Below, piece by piece: positions 45,200 to 54,092 of a DNA stretch of 64,000 bases. The translations under genes were made by a program, and so were the position numbers. Source of the stretch: RGIG6919 sp045531905. GTDB lineage: Bacteria; Bacillota; Clostridia; Lachnospirales; Lachnospiraceae. The stretch spans positions 76,568-140,567 of the forward strand of contig JAZSEY010000024.1 in the NCBI GenBank assembly GCA_045531905.1, written 5' to 3'. The stretch's first letter is position 1, and every line of letters begins with the position of its first letter. Below the pieces are notes generated by a model. It was given only the letters and a program-made list of their open reading frames with translations. It had not been told where the DNA came from and searched no databases.

Positions 45200-45228
45200 T
45201 TGCAAAGGAAGAAAAAATACAATATAAT
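45200..45228 (+). promoter_or_regulatory. Promoter of zinc-ribbon protein gene
   Basis: TTGCAA (45200-45205) and TATAAT (45223-45228) are 17 bp apart. The -35 forms one arm of the small dyad TTGCA-n7-TGCAA. Confidence 0.7.
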
Positions 45229-45272
45229 CAGAGTAAGTTGTGCTTAGCACATACATGAAAGGAGATAAGGAT

Positions 45273-45773
45273 ATGGCATTTTTTGAGGATTTAGGAAATA
45301 CACTTTCTGCTAAGGGTAAGGAAGTAGCAGCGAAAGCGAAGGAGATGTCTGAAGTTGTGAGTCTGAAGAATCAGGTGAGCACAAAGGAAAAGGCTATGAA
45401 TCAGGCATATATGGATATCGGTAAAAAGTATTATGAGAGTGTAAATGGTCAGGATGGAACCGGTAAGTATACTGCAGAATTTGCAACAATAGCAGAAGCT
45501 CAGATGGCGATTGCAGATTTGAAGAAGCAGATTCAGGATATTAAAGGTGTTCAGCTTTGTGATTCCTGTGGTGCTGAAAATGAAGCAGGAAAATCATTTT
45601 GTTCAAACTGTGGCGCAAAGTTAGAGGCGCAGGCGCCAGTGCAAGAAGCACCAGCTCAGGCCCCACAACCGGTTAATGTTGCAAATGTTAGCGGATTATC
45701 CCAGGATGCTTTAAATGATATCGCAGCGCAGGGGATTGCGGCAGCAGAAGAGGCGAAAAACAATAACATGTAA
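45273..45773 (+). CDS. Zinc-ribbon protein of unknown function
   Basis: A 166-residue protein. The first 100 residues are helical and charged (coiled-coil-like, with many Lys and Glu), followed by a zinc ribbon with CDSC...CSNC (about residues 103-120), then an Ala/Pro/Gln-rich linker and a short helical end. Such proteins are frequent in Lachnospiraceae but have no known role. It stands alone between its own promoter and a terminator. The ATG at 45273 follows GGAGATAAGG; upstream ATGs in the frame are not used. Confidence 0.8.
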   Translation: MAFFEDLGNTLSAKGKEVAAKAKEMSEVVSLKNQVSTKEKAMNQAYMDIGKKYYESVNGQDGTGKYTAEFATIAEAQMAIADLKKQIQDIKGVQLCDSCGAENEAGKSFCSNCGAKLEAQAPVQEAPAQAPQPVNVANVSGLSQDALNDIAAQGIAAAEEAKNNNM

Positions 45774-45787
45774 TTGAGATGGAACAG

Positions 45788-45836
45788 AGACTATCCGTAG
45801 ATGAATACAAAGATCATCTACAGATGGTCTTTTTTC
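45788..45836 (+). terminator. Rho-independent terminator
   Basis: AGACTATCCGTAGATGA pairs with TCATCTACAGATGGTCT (with G-U pairs) and is followed by TTTTT. It ends the zinc-ribbon transcript. Confidence 0.85.
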
Positions 45837-45986
45837 TATTAACAAAAGCAAAAAAATATATAGGAAAGTCTTAGAAATTATGATACAATAAGATGTTTTC
45901 ATTTTTTATTATATAAAAAACAAAAACGTGACTGCAACACAAGATAAAATATAGTTGCATAAACTAAGGAGGTTGACAAGGAAACA

Positions 45987-47426
45987 ATGAAAAATTGTTC
46001 AGAAAACATGATTGAATTGAAACACATTTCCAGAGAATTCGAGGACCACTTCCGAGTCGTCGAGGATTTTAATTTGGAAATTAAAAAGGGTGAATTTGTA
46101 ACATTTTTGGGACCTTCAGGATGCGGTAAGACTACCACTTTGCGTATGATTGCCGGGTTTGATATGCCCACGTCTGGAGAGATTTTGTTAAAGGGTGAGG
46201 ATATTACAAAACTTCCACCAAACAAACGCCCCATCAATACTGTTTTCCAGCGATATGCGTTGTTTCCACATTTAAATATATTTGAGAATGTGGCTTTTGG
46301 TTTGAAATTAAAGAAATTACCAAAAGAGGAGATTGTGAAGAAGGTGCAGCGCGCCTTAGATATGGTAGATTTGGCAGGCTTTGAGAAAAGACGTGTAGAA
46401 ACCTTGTCTGGTGGACAACAGCAGAGAATTGCCATTGCAAGAGCCTTGGTGAATGAACCGGATATTTTGCTCTTGGATGAGCCGCTTGGTGCGTTGGATT
46501 TAAAGATGAGAAAAGAGATGCAGATAGAGTTAAAGGCAATGCATGACCGTTTGGGCATTACCTTTATTTATGTTACCCATGACCAGGAAGAAGCCCTTAC
46601 CATGTCAGACAAAATTGTTGTTATGGCAGAGGGTAAGATTCAGCAGATTGGTACACCGGAGGACATTTACAATGAGCCAACCAATGCCTTCGTTGCGGAC
46701 TTTATTGGTGAGAGTAATATTTTCAATGGTTTGATGACAGATAAGTTAAAAGTAAAATTCTGTGGTACGGAATTTGACTGTGTGGATGACGTGGCTGAGG
46801 GTACGCCGGTAGATGTTGTCATTCGTCCGGAGGATGTGATTATTACTACTCCTGATGCAGGACAAATTCGTGGTGAAGTCATTTCTGTCATTTTCAAGGG
46901 TGTGCACTATGAGATTACTGTACAGTCCGGAAAGAACGAAATCGTAATCCAGACTACTAAGTCTGCCACAGTGGGCGACAAGGTAGGACTTTCTGTGGAC
47001 CCGGATGGTATTCATATTATGCTGACTGAGACACGAATGAATCGTTTGGATTGTACGGTTACAGAGGACTATAAAGTTGACTTTATGGGAACGGAATTGG
47101 ATTTTGACATCACAACCCTATTCCCAGGTTCTATGTTAGAGGATGATGTTTTGGTAGATGCCAATGGGGATCCAATTTTGACGGATGGCGTTAAGGTGAC
47201 TGTGTCTATCAAGCCGGAAGACATTACCATGAGTGACAATGATGAAGAGGGTTCTATTTGTGGACACATTCAGAACTTGATTTACAAGGGCGACCATTAT
47301 CACTATGTGGTGCGTACGGATGAAGAGGAAGATTTCATTGTAGATGATGAGTATTTGTGGAACATGAATGACTATGTCAGCTTGATTATTCCACAGGATA
47401 AAATGACAGTAACACTGAAAAAGTAG
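45987..47426 (+). CDS. potA: Spermidine/putrescine ABC transporter ATPase PotA (extended)
   Basis: A 479-residue ATPase of a polyamine importer. Walker A GPSGCGKTT, signature LSGGQQQR and Walker B ILLLDEPLGALD are intact. PotA is normally about 350-380 residues; here the C-terminal region is longer and looks duplicated, with two TOBE-like units (VVIRPEDVIITTPD...and VSIKPEDITMSDND...). It opens the potABCD operon, 15 bp before potB. Confidence 0.94.
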   Translation: MKNCSENMIELKHISREFEDHFRVVEDFNLEIKKGEFVTFLGPSGCGKTTTLRMIAGFDMPTSGEILLKGEDITKLPPNKRPINTVFQRYALFPHLNIFENVAFGLKLKKLPKEEIVKKVQRALDMVDLAGFEKRRVETLSGGQQQRIAIARALVNEPDILLLDEPLGALDLKMRKEMQIELKAMHDRLGITFIYVTHDQEEALTMSDKIVVMAEGKIQQIGTPEDIYNEPTNAFVADFIGESNIFNGLMTDKLKVKFCGTEFDCVDDVAEGTPVDVVIRPEDVIITTPDAGQIRGEVISVIFKGVHYEITVQSGKNEIVIQTTKSATVGDKVGLSVDPDGIHIMLTETRMNRLDCTVTEDYKVDFMGTELDFDITTLFPGSMLEDDVLVDANGDPILTDGVKVTVSIKPEDITMSDNDEEGSICGHIQNLIYKGDHYHYVVRTDEEEDFIVDDEYLWNMNDYVSLIIPQDKMTVTLKK

Positions 47427-47441
47427 CAGGAGGATAGATGC

Positions 47442-48242
47442 ATGAAGGGTAGAAGTTTTCAAAGACGGCATCTGGTTCTTCCATATGCTATCTTCTTAAT
47501 TGCCTTTGTTATCGTTCCACTTTTGGTGCTTGTGTATTATGCATTTACAGATGGTTCTGGTCAGCCTACGTTGGCAAATGCCATCGCATTTTTCACAAAC
47601 CCAAATGCCATTGGAACACTGGTATATTCATTGGCGATTGCAGGTACTACCACGCTGGTGAGTTTGTTGTTGGCATATCCGACAGCTTATATTCTTGCCA
47701 GAAGTAAGTGGAAGATGAAGTCTGTATTGGTTATGGTAATTGTGATGCCGATGTGGATTAACTTCACATTGAGAGTATCCGCATTGAAGGAAGTATTGAC
47801 CTTTATTGAAGGTAATTTGTCATATTATCCGTTCATCAATTCGGTGATCGGTATGACCTATGACTTTTTACCATTTATGATTTTGCCTATTTATACAAAC
47901 CTCATGAAGTTAGATGAAAACTTGCTTGAGGCTGCAAGAGATTTAGGCGCAAGTCCGGCAAAGGCATTTTTAAAGGTGGCATTGCCACTGTCTATTCCGG
48001 GCATTGTCAGTGGCGTTATGATGGTATTTTTACCATCTATGACCAACTATGTTGTATTAGATATGCTTTACAATAGCACATACATTATGGGTAGTTTGAT
48101 TGGAAGCTATTTCAATGCTTATGATTGGCATAGTGGCTCCATGATAGCTCTCGTTCTGTTGACCATTATTTGTGTGGTATCCATCGTGGCGAATCGTTAC
48201 GAGGATGAGGATGCCGGTAACAGAGGAGGTGCATTCTTATAA
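47442..48242 (+). CDS. potB: Polyamine ABC transporter permease PotB
   Basis: A 266-residue permease with six predicted membrane helices. The EAA loop that contacts the ATPase is LLEAARDLGASPAKAF. It pairs with PotC to form the channel. It overlaps potC by one base (TAATG). Confidence 0.95.
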   Translation: MKGRSFQRRHLVLPYAIFLIAFVIVPLLVLVYYAFTDGSGQPTLANAIAFFTNPNAIGTLVYSLAIAGTTTLVSLLLAYPTAYILARSKWKMKSVLVMVIVMPMWINFTLRVSALKEVLTFIEGNLSYYPFINSVIGMTYDFLPFMILPIYTNLMKLDENLLEAARDLGASPAKAFLKVALPLSIPGIVSGVMMVFLPSMTNYVVLDMLYNSTYIMGSLIGSYFNAYDWHSGSMIALVLLTIICVVSIVANRYEDEDAGNRGGAFL

Positions 48243-49048
48243 TGAAATGTGTGAAGTATTTGTTTTTAGCATTTGTGATTTTCTTTTTATACCTGCCTAT
48301 TTTATTGTTGGCGGTATATAGTTTTACGGATTCTGCTACGATTGGTGCGATTCAGTCCTTTTCGTTGCAGAACTACGTGACATTGTTTACGTCTGAGGAA
48401 TTGATGTCAATGATTTGGGGAACTGTACTTTTGGCATTTGGTTCTGCATTGCTTTCCACCTTGCTTGGTACAGTTGGTGCCATCGGTACATTCTATTCAG
48501 GCAAAAAGACAAATTTGTTTGTGAATTCCATGAACCAGATTCCGATTGTCAATGCGGATGTGGTGACAGGTTTTTCAATTTGTATTTTATTGATTGTCGT
48601 ATTAGGTGGTAGTAAGGAAAGCTTCTTCCCTTTGATTATGGGACATGTGACGCTTTCTACACCGTTTGTGTATTTGGCAGTATTGCCAAAATTAAAACAG
48701 ATGGATAATAGTCTATATGAGGCTGCGTTGGATTTGGGCGCATCCCATAAGCAGGCGATGTTCAAGGTGTTGTTGCCACAGATTATGCCAGGCATTTTGT
48801 CAGGTTTTATGCTGGCAGTTACCTTGTCTTTAGATGATTATTTTATTACAACTTATACAAAGCCGGCAACCTTTGATACCATCAGTACCTATGTGGTAAA
48901 TGCAACCAAGGGTTCCCAGACAGAGATTAAGACTGCCCTATGGGCGCTTTCAACGATTATCTTTGCCATTGTTATTATTGTGGTGGTTCTCATGAATTTG
49001 AATGCCGTGAAGTCAGAGGACCAGAGAAAGGCAGGGGTGAATCGATGA
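48242..49048 (+). CDS. potC: Polyamine ABC transporter permease PotC
   Basis: A 268-residue permease with about six membrane helices and the EAA loop YEAALDLGASHKQAMF. It forms the PotB/PotC channel. Its stop overlaps the start of potD by four bases. Confidence 0.95.
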   Translation: MKCVKYLFLAFVIFFLYLPILLLAVYSFTDSATIGAIQSFSLQNYVTLFTSEELMSMIWGTVLLAFGSALLSTLLGTVGAIGTFYSGKKTNLFVNSMNQIPIVNADVVTGFSICILLIVVLGGSKESFFPLIMGHVTLSTPFVYLAVLPKLKQMDNSLYEAALDLGASHKQAMFKVLLPQIMPGILSGFMLAVTLSLDDYFITTYTKPATFDTISTYVVNATKGSQTEIKTALWALSTIIFAIVIIVVVLMNLNAVKSEDQRKAGVNR

Positions 49049-50568
49049 GAACAAGAATGATAAAAAGAGTGATTGCAACTGGTTTGGTGTTCACCACATG
49101 CCTCAGTGTTTGTTCTAGCACTTTGTTTGGTGCAAATGTGTCCAATACCGTTCAGGCAAAAGTGGTAGATGAAGATGTGGTAACCTTGCGCGTTTGCAAT
49201 TGGGAAGAATATATCGACCTTGGTGACTGGAGCGAGGAAGAGCGAATTGAACTGGAAAATGGTGTAGAAATCTTTGGCGAGCAGAGCATGATTGAAGATT
49301 TCGAAGACTGGTATTTGGAGACCTATGGTCAGAAGGTTCAGGTGGAGTATTCCTGCTTTGGTACAAACGAGGATTTATACAATCAGATTACCTTAGGTGA
49401 TAAATATGATTTGGTTTGTCCATCAGATTATATGCTGATGAAGTTAATTGCTGAAGATATGGCAGTTCCATTTTCTGAAGGCTTTTTTGACACAGCTGAT
49501 GAGAATAACTATTACATCAACGGTGTTTCACCATACATCAAGCAAGTGTTTGAGGAAAATACCATTAACGGTGAAGCATGGAGTAAATACGCTGCCGGAT
49601 ATATGTGGGGGATTACAGGATTTTTATATAATCCTGCGGCTGTAGCCGAGGAAGATATAAAGTCTTGGGACGTGTTGGTGAATTCAAAGTACAAAAGACA
49701 GATTACAGTGAAGGATAATGTCCGTGATACCTATTTTGCTATTTTAGGTATGCTGAAAAAGGATAAGTTATTGTCAGAGGCATTTTTGTCAGATCCTGAT
49801 TATACGAAAAAACTGGCTGAGGAAATGAATGACGTCAGCACAGAGACCATAGCAGAAGCCCTGACATTGTTACAGCAGACAAGAGAGAATGTATATTCCT
49901 TTGAGACAGATAGTGGAAAGTCAGACATGGTAACCGGTAAGGTGGTTGCCAGCTATCAGTGGTCAGGAGATGCGGTGTTTGCCATGGATTTGGCAGATGC
50001 AGATGGCGTAGAGTTGAGCTTTGCAGTACCTGATGAATGTACAAATCTGTTCTTTGACGGTTGGGTTATGTTAAAGAATGGTCTTTCCGAGGATGACAGA
50101 AAACAACATGCTGCAGAAGCCTTTGTGAATTTTGTGTCCCGTCCGGATAATGCAGTCAGAAATATGTACTATATCGGATATACCTCTGTGATTGGTGGTG
50201 GCGAAGATACTACCATGATGGACTATGTCCGCTACAACTATGAGAATTTAGAGGCAGAGAATCCAGTGGAATATCCGGTGGGATATTTCTTTAGTGGAGA
50301 CAGTGATGATGAGGATTGTGTCATCATTGCGGATGCTTCTCAGGTGAACCGTCAGTTGTTTGCCCAATATCCAACGGAGGAGGCAATTCACAGAAGTGCC
50401 ATTATGGGATATTATCCGGCAGATAAGAATGCAGAAATCAATCAGATGTGGATTGAAATGCGTTGCTTTAACCTAAATAGAGTACCGATGGTAGTATGGA
50501 TTATCATAGGTGCTTTGCTTGTGGTTGCAATTTTGGGTGCAGTGTTGCACAAACGAAATAGGAGTTAG
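49045..50568 (+). CDS. potD: Polyamine-binding protein PotD with C-terminal membrane anchor
   Basis: A 507-residue solute-binding protein. It has an N-terminal signal segment without a clear lipobox, then the PotD fold beginning VCNWEEYIDLGDW, with YDLVCPSDYM and GYMWGITGFLYNP. Residues about 480-503 (VPMVVWIIIGALLVVAILGAVL) form a membrane helix followed by HKRNRS. It is longer than E. coli PotD (about 348 residues) and seems anchored at the C-terminus rather than by lipid. The start is taken from the ATGA overlap with potC. Confidence 0.92.
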   Translation: MRTRMIKRVIATGLVFTTCLSVCSSTLFGANVSNTVQAKVVDEDVVTLRVCNWEEYIDLGDWSEEERIELENGVEIFGEQSMIEDFEDWYLETYGQKVQVEYSCFGTNEDLYNQITLGDKYDLVCPSDYMLMKLIAEDMAVPFSEGFFDTADENNYYINGVSPYIKQVFEENTINGEAWSKYAAGYMWGITGFLYNPAAVAEEDIKSWDVLVNSKYKRQITVKDNVRDTYFAILGMLKKDKLLSEAFLSDPDYTKKLAEEMNDVSTETIAEALTLLQQTRENVYSFETDSGKSDMVTGKVVASYQWSGDAVFAMDLADADGVELSFAVPDECTNLFFDGWVMLKNGLSEDDRKQHAAEAFVNFVSRPDNAVRNMYYIGYTSVIGGGEDTTMMDYVRYNYENLEAENPVEYPVGYFFSGDSDDEDCVIIADASQVNRQLFAQYPTEEAIHRSAIMGYYPADKNAEINQMWIEMRCFNLNRVPMVVWIIIGALLVVAILGAVLHKRNRS

Positions 50569-50570
50569 AA

Positions 50571-52313
50571 ATGAAACGAATTGGTTACTATTTGAAAAAT
50601 TACAAAAAGGAAAGTGTTTTGGGACCACTTTTCAAAATGTTAGAGGCATTTTTTGATTTGCTGGTACCCCTTGTTATGGCAAAAATGATTGATGTGGGTA
50701 TTTCTAACGGAGACCAGCCTTACATTATCAAAATGAGCTTGCTATTGATTTTATTGGCGATTGTTGGACTTACTTGTTCCGTTACGGCCCAGTTTTTTGC
50801 AGCAAAGGCTGCAGTTGGGTTTGCCACAAGTCTGCGTCATGACATGTTTAAGCACATTCAGGGTCTTGGATACACGGAACTTGACAAGGTGGGAACCTCC
50901 ACATTAATTACCCGTATGACCAGTGATGTGAATCAGGTGCAGAACGGTGTAAATATGTGTCTGCGTCTGCTTCTTAGAAGTCCGTTTATCGTATTTGGTG
51001 CCATGATTTCGGCATTTACCATCGATGGAGATGCGGCATTGATTTTCGTAGTGACCATTCCGGTTTTGGCAGCGATTGTGTACGGCATTATGTTTATCAC
51101 CATGCCAATGTATAAAAAAGTACAGGCTTCTTTGGATACTGTACTTGGAAGAACCAGAGAGAATTTGACAGGCGTTCGTGTCATTCGTGCTTTCAATAAA
51201 GAAAGTCACGAGATAGAAGCTTTTGAAGAAGAAAATGAAGCCTTAAATGTGAATCAGCGTCTGGCTGGAAGAATTTCCGGTTTAACCAATCCAATGACCT
51301 ATGTGGTGGTGAATTTGGCAACAGCATGGCTTCTTTATGTCAGCGGTATTCAGATTGATGCCGGAGATTTGACACAGGGCCAGTTAATTGCAATGGTTAA
51401 CTATATGACACAGATTCTCATTGAGTTGGTAAAACTTGCAAACCTGATTGTTACCTTAACAAAGGCTATGGCATGTTTTGGTAGAATTGAGAATGTACTG
51501 GAGATGCAGAACGAAATGGAATATGTGAAGGAAGATGAAGAGGCAAAAGACGCTGGTGTGAGCTTCCAAAATGTATCCTTGACATACAATATGGCAGGTG
51601 ATGCGAGTTTGCAAAACATCACATTTTCTGCACCAAAAGGCTCGATTGTGGGTGTAATTGGTGGTACAGGTAGTGGTAAGAGTTCTTTGGTGAATTTAAT
51701 TCCTAGATTTTATGATGCTACAAAGGGTGAGGTTTTGATTGATGGGGTTAATGTAAAGAATCTCACAAAAGATACCTTGCAGGAAAAGATTGGTGTGGTT
51801 CCACAGAAGAGTTTGTTATTTGCAGGAACCATTCGAGATAACCTTCGCTGGGGTAATGAAAATGCCACAGATGAAGAACTTTGGGAAGCCCTTCGCATTA
51901 GCCAGGGTGAGGAGTTTGTGAAGAGTAAGCCAAATCAGTTAGATGAGATGGTAGAACAGGGTGGTAAGAATTTTTCTGGTGGTCAGAGACAGCGTCTCAC
52001 CATTGCGAGAGCTATGGTAAAGAAACCAGAGATTTTGATTTTGGACGATTCTGCTTCTGCTTTGGATTTTGCTACAGATGCAGCGCTTAGAAAGGCGATT
52101 TCAAGTATAGAGAATCCGCCTACAATGTTTATTGTATCTCAGAGAGCCTCCAGTATTCAGTTTGCTGACCAGATTATTGTTCTGGACGATGGTGAATGCG
52201 TTGGTCTTGGCACACATGACAAGCTTCTGGAAACTTGTGAGACTTATAAAGAAATTTATGATTCTCAGTTTGAGAAGCCAGAGGATATGTTTGCAAGGGA
52301 GGCGAAGGCGTAG
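50571..52313 (+). CDS. Heterodimeric ABC exporter, degenerate-site subunit
   Basis: A 580-residue exporter with an N-terminal six-helix membrane domain and a C-terminal ATPase. Walker A GGTGSGKSS and signature FSGGQRQR are normal, but Walker B reads LILDDSASALD with Asp in place of the catalytic Glu, and the switch His is Gln (VSQRASS). Its own Walker A/B site should therefore be weak. It starts 2 bp after potD and is 2 bp before its partner gene, forming a BmrC/D- or TM287/288-like pair. Substrate unknown. Confidence 0.92.
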   Translation: MKRIGYYLKNYKKESVLGPLFKMLEAFFDLLVPLVMAKMIDVGISNGDQPYIIKMSLLLILLAIVGLTCSVTAQFFAAKAAVGFATSLRHDMFKHIQGLGYTELDKVGTSTLITRMTSDVNQVQNGVNMCLRLLLRSPFIVFGAMISAFTIDGDAALIFVVTIPVLAAIVYGIMFITMPMYKKVQASLDTVLGRTRENLTGVRVIRAFNKESHEIEAFEEENEALNVNQRLAGRISGLTNPMTYVVVNLATAWLLYVSGIQIDAGDLTQGQLIAMVNYMTQILIELVKLANLIVTLTKAMACFGRIENVLEMQNEMEYVKEDEEAKDAGVSFQNVSLTYNMAGDASLQNITFSAPKGSIVGVIGGTGSGKSSLVNLIPRFYDATKGEVLIDGVNVKNLTKDTLQEKIGVVPQKSLLFAGTIRDNLRWGNENATDEELWEALRISQGEEFVKSKPNQLDEMVEQGGKNFSGGQRQRLTIARAMVKKPEILILDDSASALDFATDAALRKAISSIENPPTMFIVSQRASSIQFADQIIVLDDGECVGLGTHDKLLETCETYKEIYDSQFEKPEDMFAREAKA

Positions 52314-52315
52314 AT

Positions 52316-54067
52316 ATGGAAAAGAAACAGTCTAATAAGGGAACCTTGAAAAAGGTAATCAAAAGAATTAAAAGATATATTCCAATGCTAGTTGCAAGTA
52401 TTGTATTCGCTGCCATATCTGTGGTGATGCAGCTTTATATTCCAATCTTGATTGGTGATGCAGTGGATTGTTGTATTGATGCCGGTGCAGTTGCTTTTGA
52501 CAAGTTATATCCAATCATTAAAACAATGATTATTGTTACCATTGTGGCAGGTCTTGCCCAGTGGTTTATGAATATCGCAAATAACTACATTACCTTTGGC
52601 GTAACAAAGGATATTCGTGATGAGGCGTTTAAGAAATTGGAACGATTGCCACTTTCTTATCTGGATGCTCATAAGTCCGGTGAGATTGTAAGCCGTGTCA
52701 TTGCTGATGTAGACCAGTTTGCAGATGGATTGTTAATGGGTTTTACCCAGTTATTTACCGGAGTGATGACCATTTTGGGTACATTAGTATTCATGTTAAT
52801 GTTAAATGTGAAGATTACACTGGTAGTTGTATTGGTAACACCAATTAGTTTGTTTGTGGCAGCATTTATTGCAAAAAGGACCTTCAATATGTTTAAACTG
52901 CAGAGTGAGGTTCGTGGTGAACAGACCGCCTTAGTGGATGAAATGATTGGCGGACAGAGAGTGGTTCAGGCATTTGGTTATGAAGATAAGGCGTTAGAGC
53001 GTTTTGATGAGATTAATGAAAGACTTTCAAAGTGTAGTTTAAAGGCAACATTTTTCTCCAGCTTAACCAATCCATGTACCAGATTTGTCAATAACATTGT
53101 GTATATGGCAGTTGGTATTGCCGGCACATTGGCTTGTATTTCCGGTAAGATGTCTATTGGTATGCTTTCTTCCTTTTTGAGTTATGCAAATCAATATACA
53201 AAACCATTTAATGAAATTTCAGGCGTGGTAACAGAACTGCAAAATGCCCTTGCCTGTGCTACCAGAGTGTTTGAGTTTATTGAAGCTCCTTCTGAGGTGG
53301 CAGAGCCTGAAAATGCAGTGGTATTAACAGAGGAAACTGTGGACGGCAACGTAACCATTCAAGATGTTGACTTTAGTTATGTGCCGGACAGAAGATTAAT
53401 AGAAGATTTGAATTTAACTGTGAAGCCAGGACAGAGAGTGGCGATTGTTGGTCCTACCGGATGCGGAAAGACAACCATTATCAATCTGCTCATGCGCTTC
53501 TATGATGTAAATGATGGAGAAATCGCAGTCAGCGGTAATCCAATTAAACAGGTAACAAGAGCGTCTCTTCGTAAGAGTTATGGTATGGTATTGCAGGATA
53601 CCTGGCTGAAGTCAGGTACCATTAAGGAAAATATTGCCTTTGGCAATCCAGATGCATCGGATGAGGAAATTATGGCAGCAGCAAAAGCAGCCCATGCACA
53701 TAGTTTTATCAAGCGTTTGCCACAGGGCTACGACACAGTGATTTCTGAGGATGGCGGCAATATCAGTCACGGTGAGAAGCAGCTTCTCTGTATTGCCAGA
53801 GTTATGCTTTGTTTGCCACCAATGCTGATTTTGGATGAAGCTACCAGTAGTATTGATACCAGAACAGAAATCAGAATTCAGAGAGCATTTAACAAAATGA
53901 TGAATGGCAGAACCAGCTTTATTGTTGCCCATCGTTTGTCTACCATCCGTGAGGCAGATATTATTTTAGTCATGAAGGATGGTCATATTATTGAACAGGG
54001 TAATCATGAGACACTGTTAAAGCAAGGTGGATTTTATTCGAACTTATATAATAGCCAGTTTGCGTAA
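52316..54067 (+). CDS. Heterodimeric ABC exporter, catalytic-site subunit
   Basis: A 583-residue exporter half. Walker A GPTGCGKTT, Walker B MLILDEATSSID with the catalytic Glu, and switch His in VAHRLST are intact, but the signature is ISHGEKQL instead of LSGGQ. Paired with the upstream subunit, one ATP site is canonical and the other degenerate, as in known heterodimeric drug exporters. It may also be transcribed with the pot operon, which it directly follows. Confidence 0.93.
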   Translation: MEKKQSNKGTLKKVIKRIKRYIPMLVASIVFAAISVVMQLYIPILIGDAVDCCIDAGAVAFDKLYPIIKTMIIVTIVAGLAQWFMNIANNYITFGVTKDIRDEAFKKLERLPLSYLDAHKSGEIVSRVIADVDQFADGLLMGFTQLFTGVMTILGTLVFMLMLNVKITLVVVLVTPISLFVAAFIAKRTFNMFKLQSEVRGEQTALVDEMIGGQRVVQAFGYEDKALERFDEINERLSKCSLKATFFSSLTNPCTRFVNNIVYMAVGIAGTLACISGKMSIGMLSSFLSYANQYTKPFNEISGVVTELQNALACATRVFEFIEAPSEVAEPENAVVLTEETVDGNVTIQDVDFSYVPDRRLIEDLNLTVKPGQRVAIVGPTGCGKTTIINLLMRFYDVNDGEIAVSGNPIKQVTRASLRKSYGMVLQDTWLKSGTIKENIAFGNPDASDEEIMAAAKAAHAHSFIKRLPQGYDTVISEDGGNISHGEKQLLCIARVMLCLPPMLILDEATSSIDTRTEIRIQRAFNKMMNGRTSFIVAHRLSTIREADIILVMKDGHIIEQGNHETLLKQGGFYSNLYNSQFA

Positions 54068-54092
54068 GTAACATTTTCCAAGGGGGTATAAT

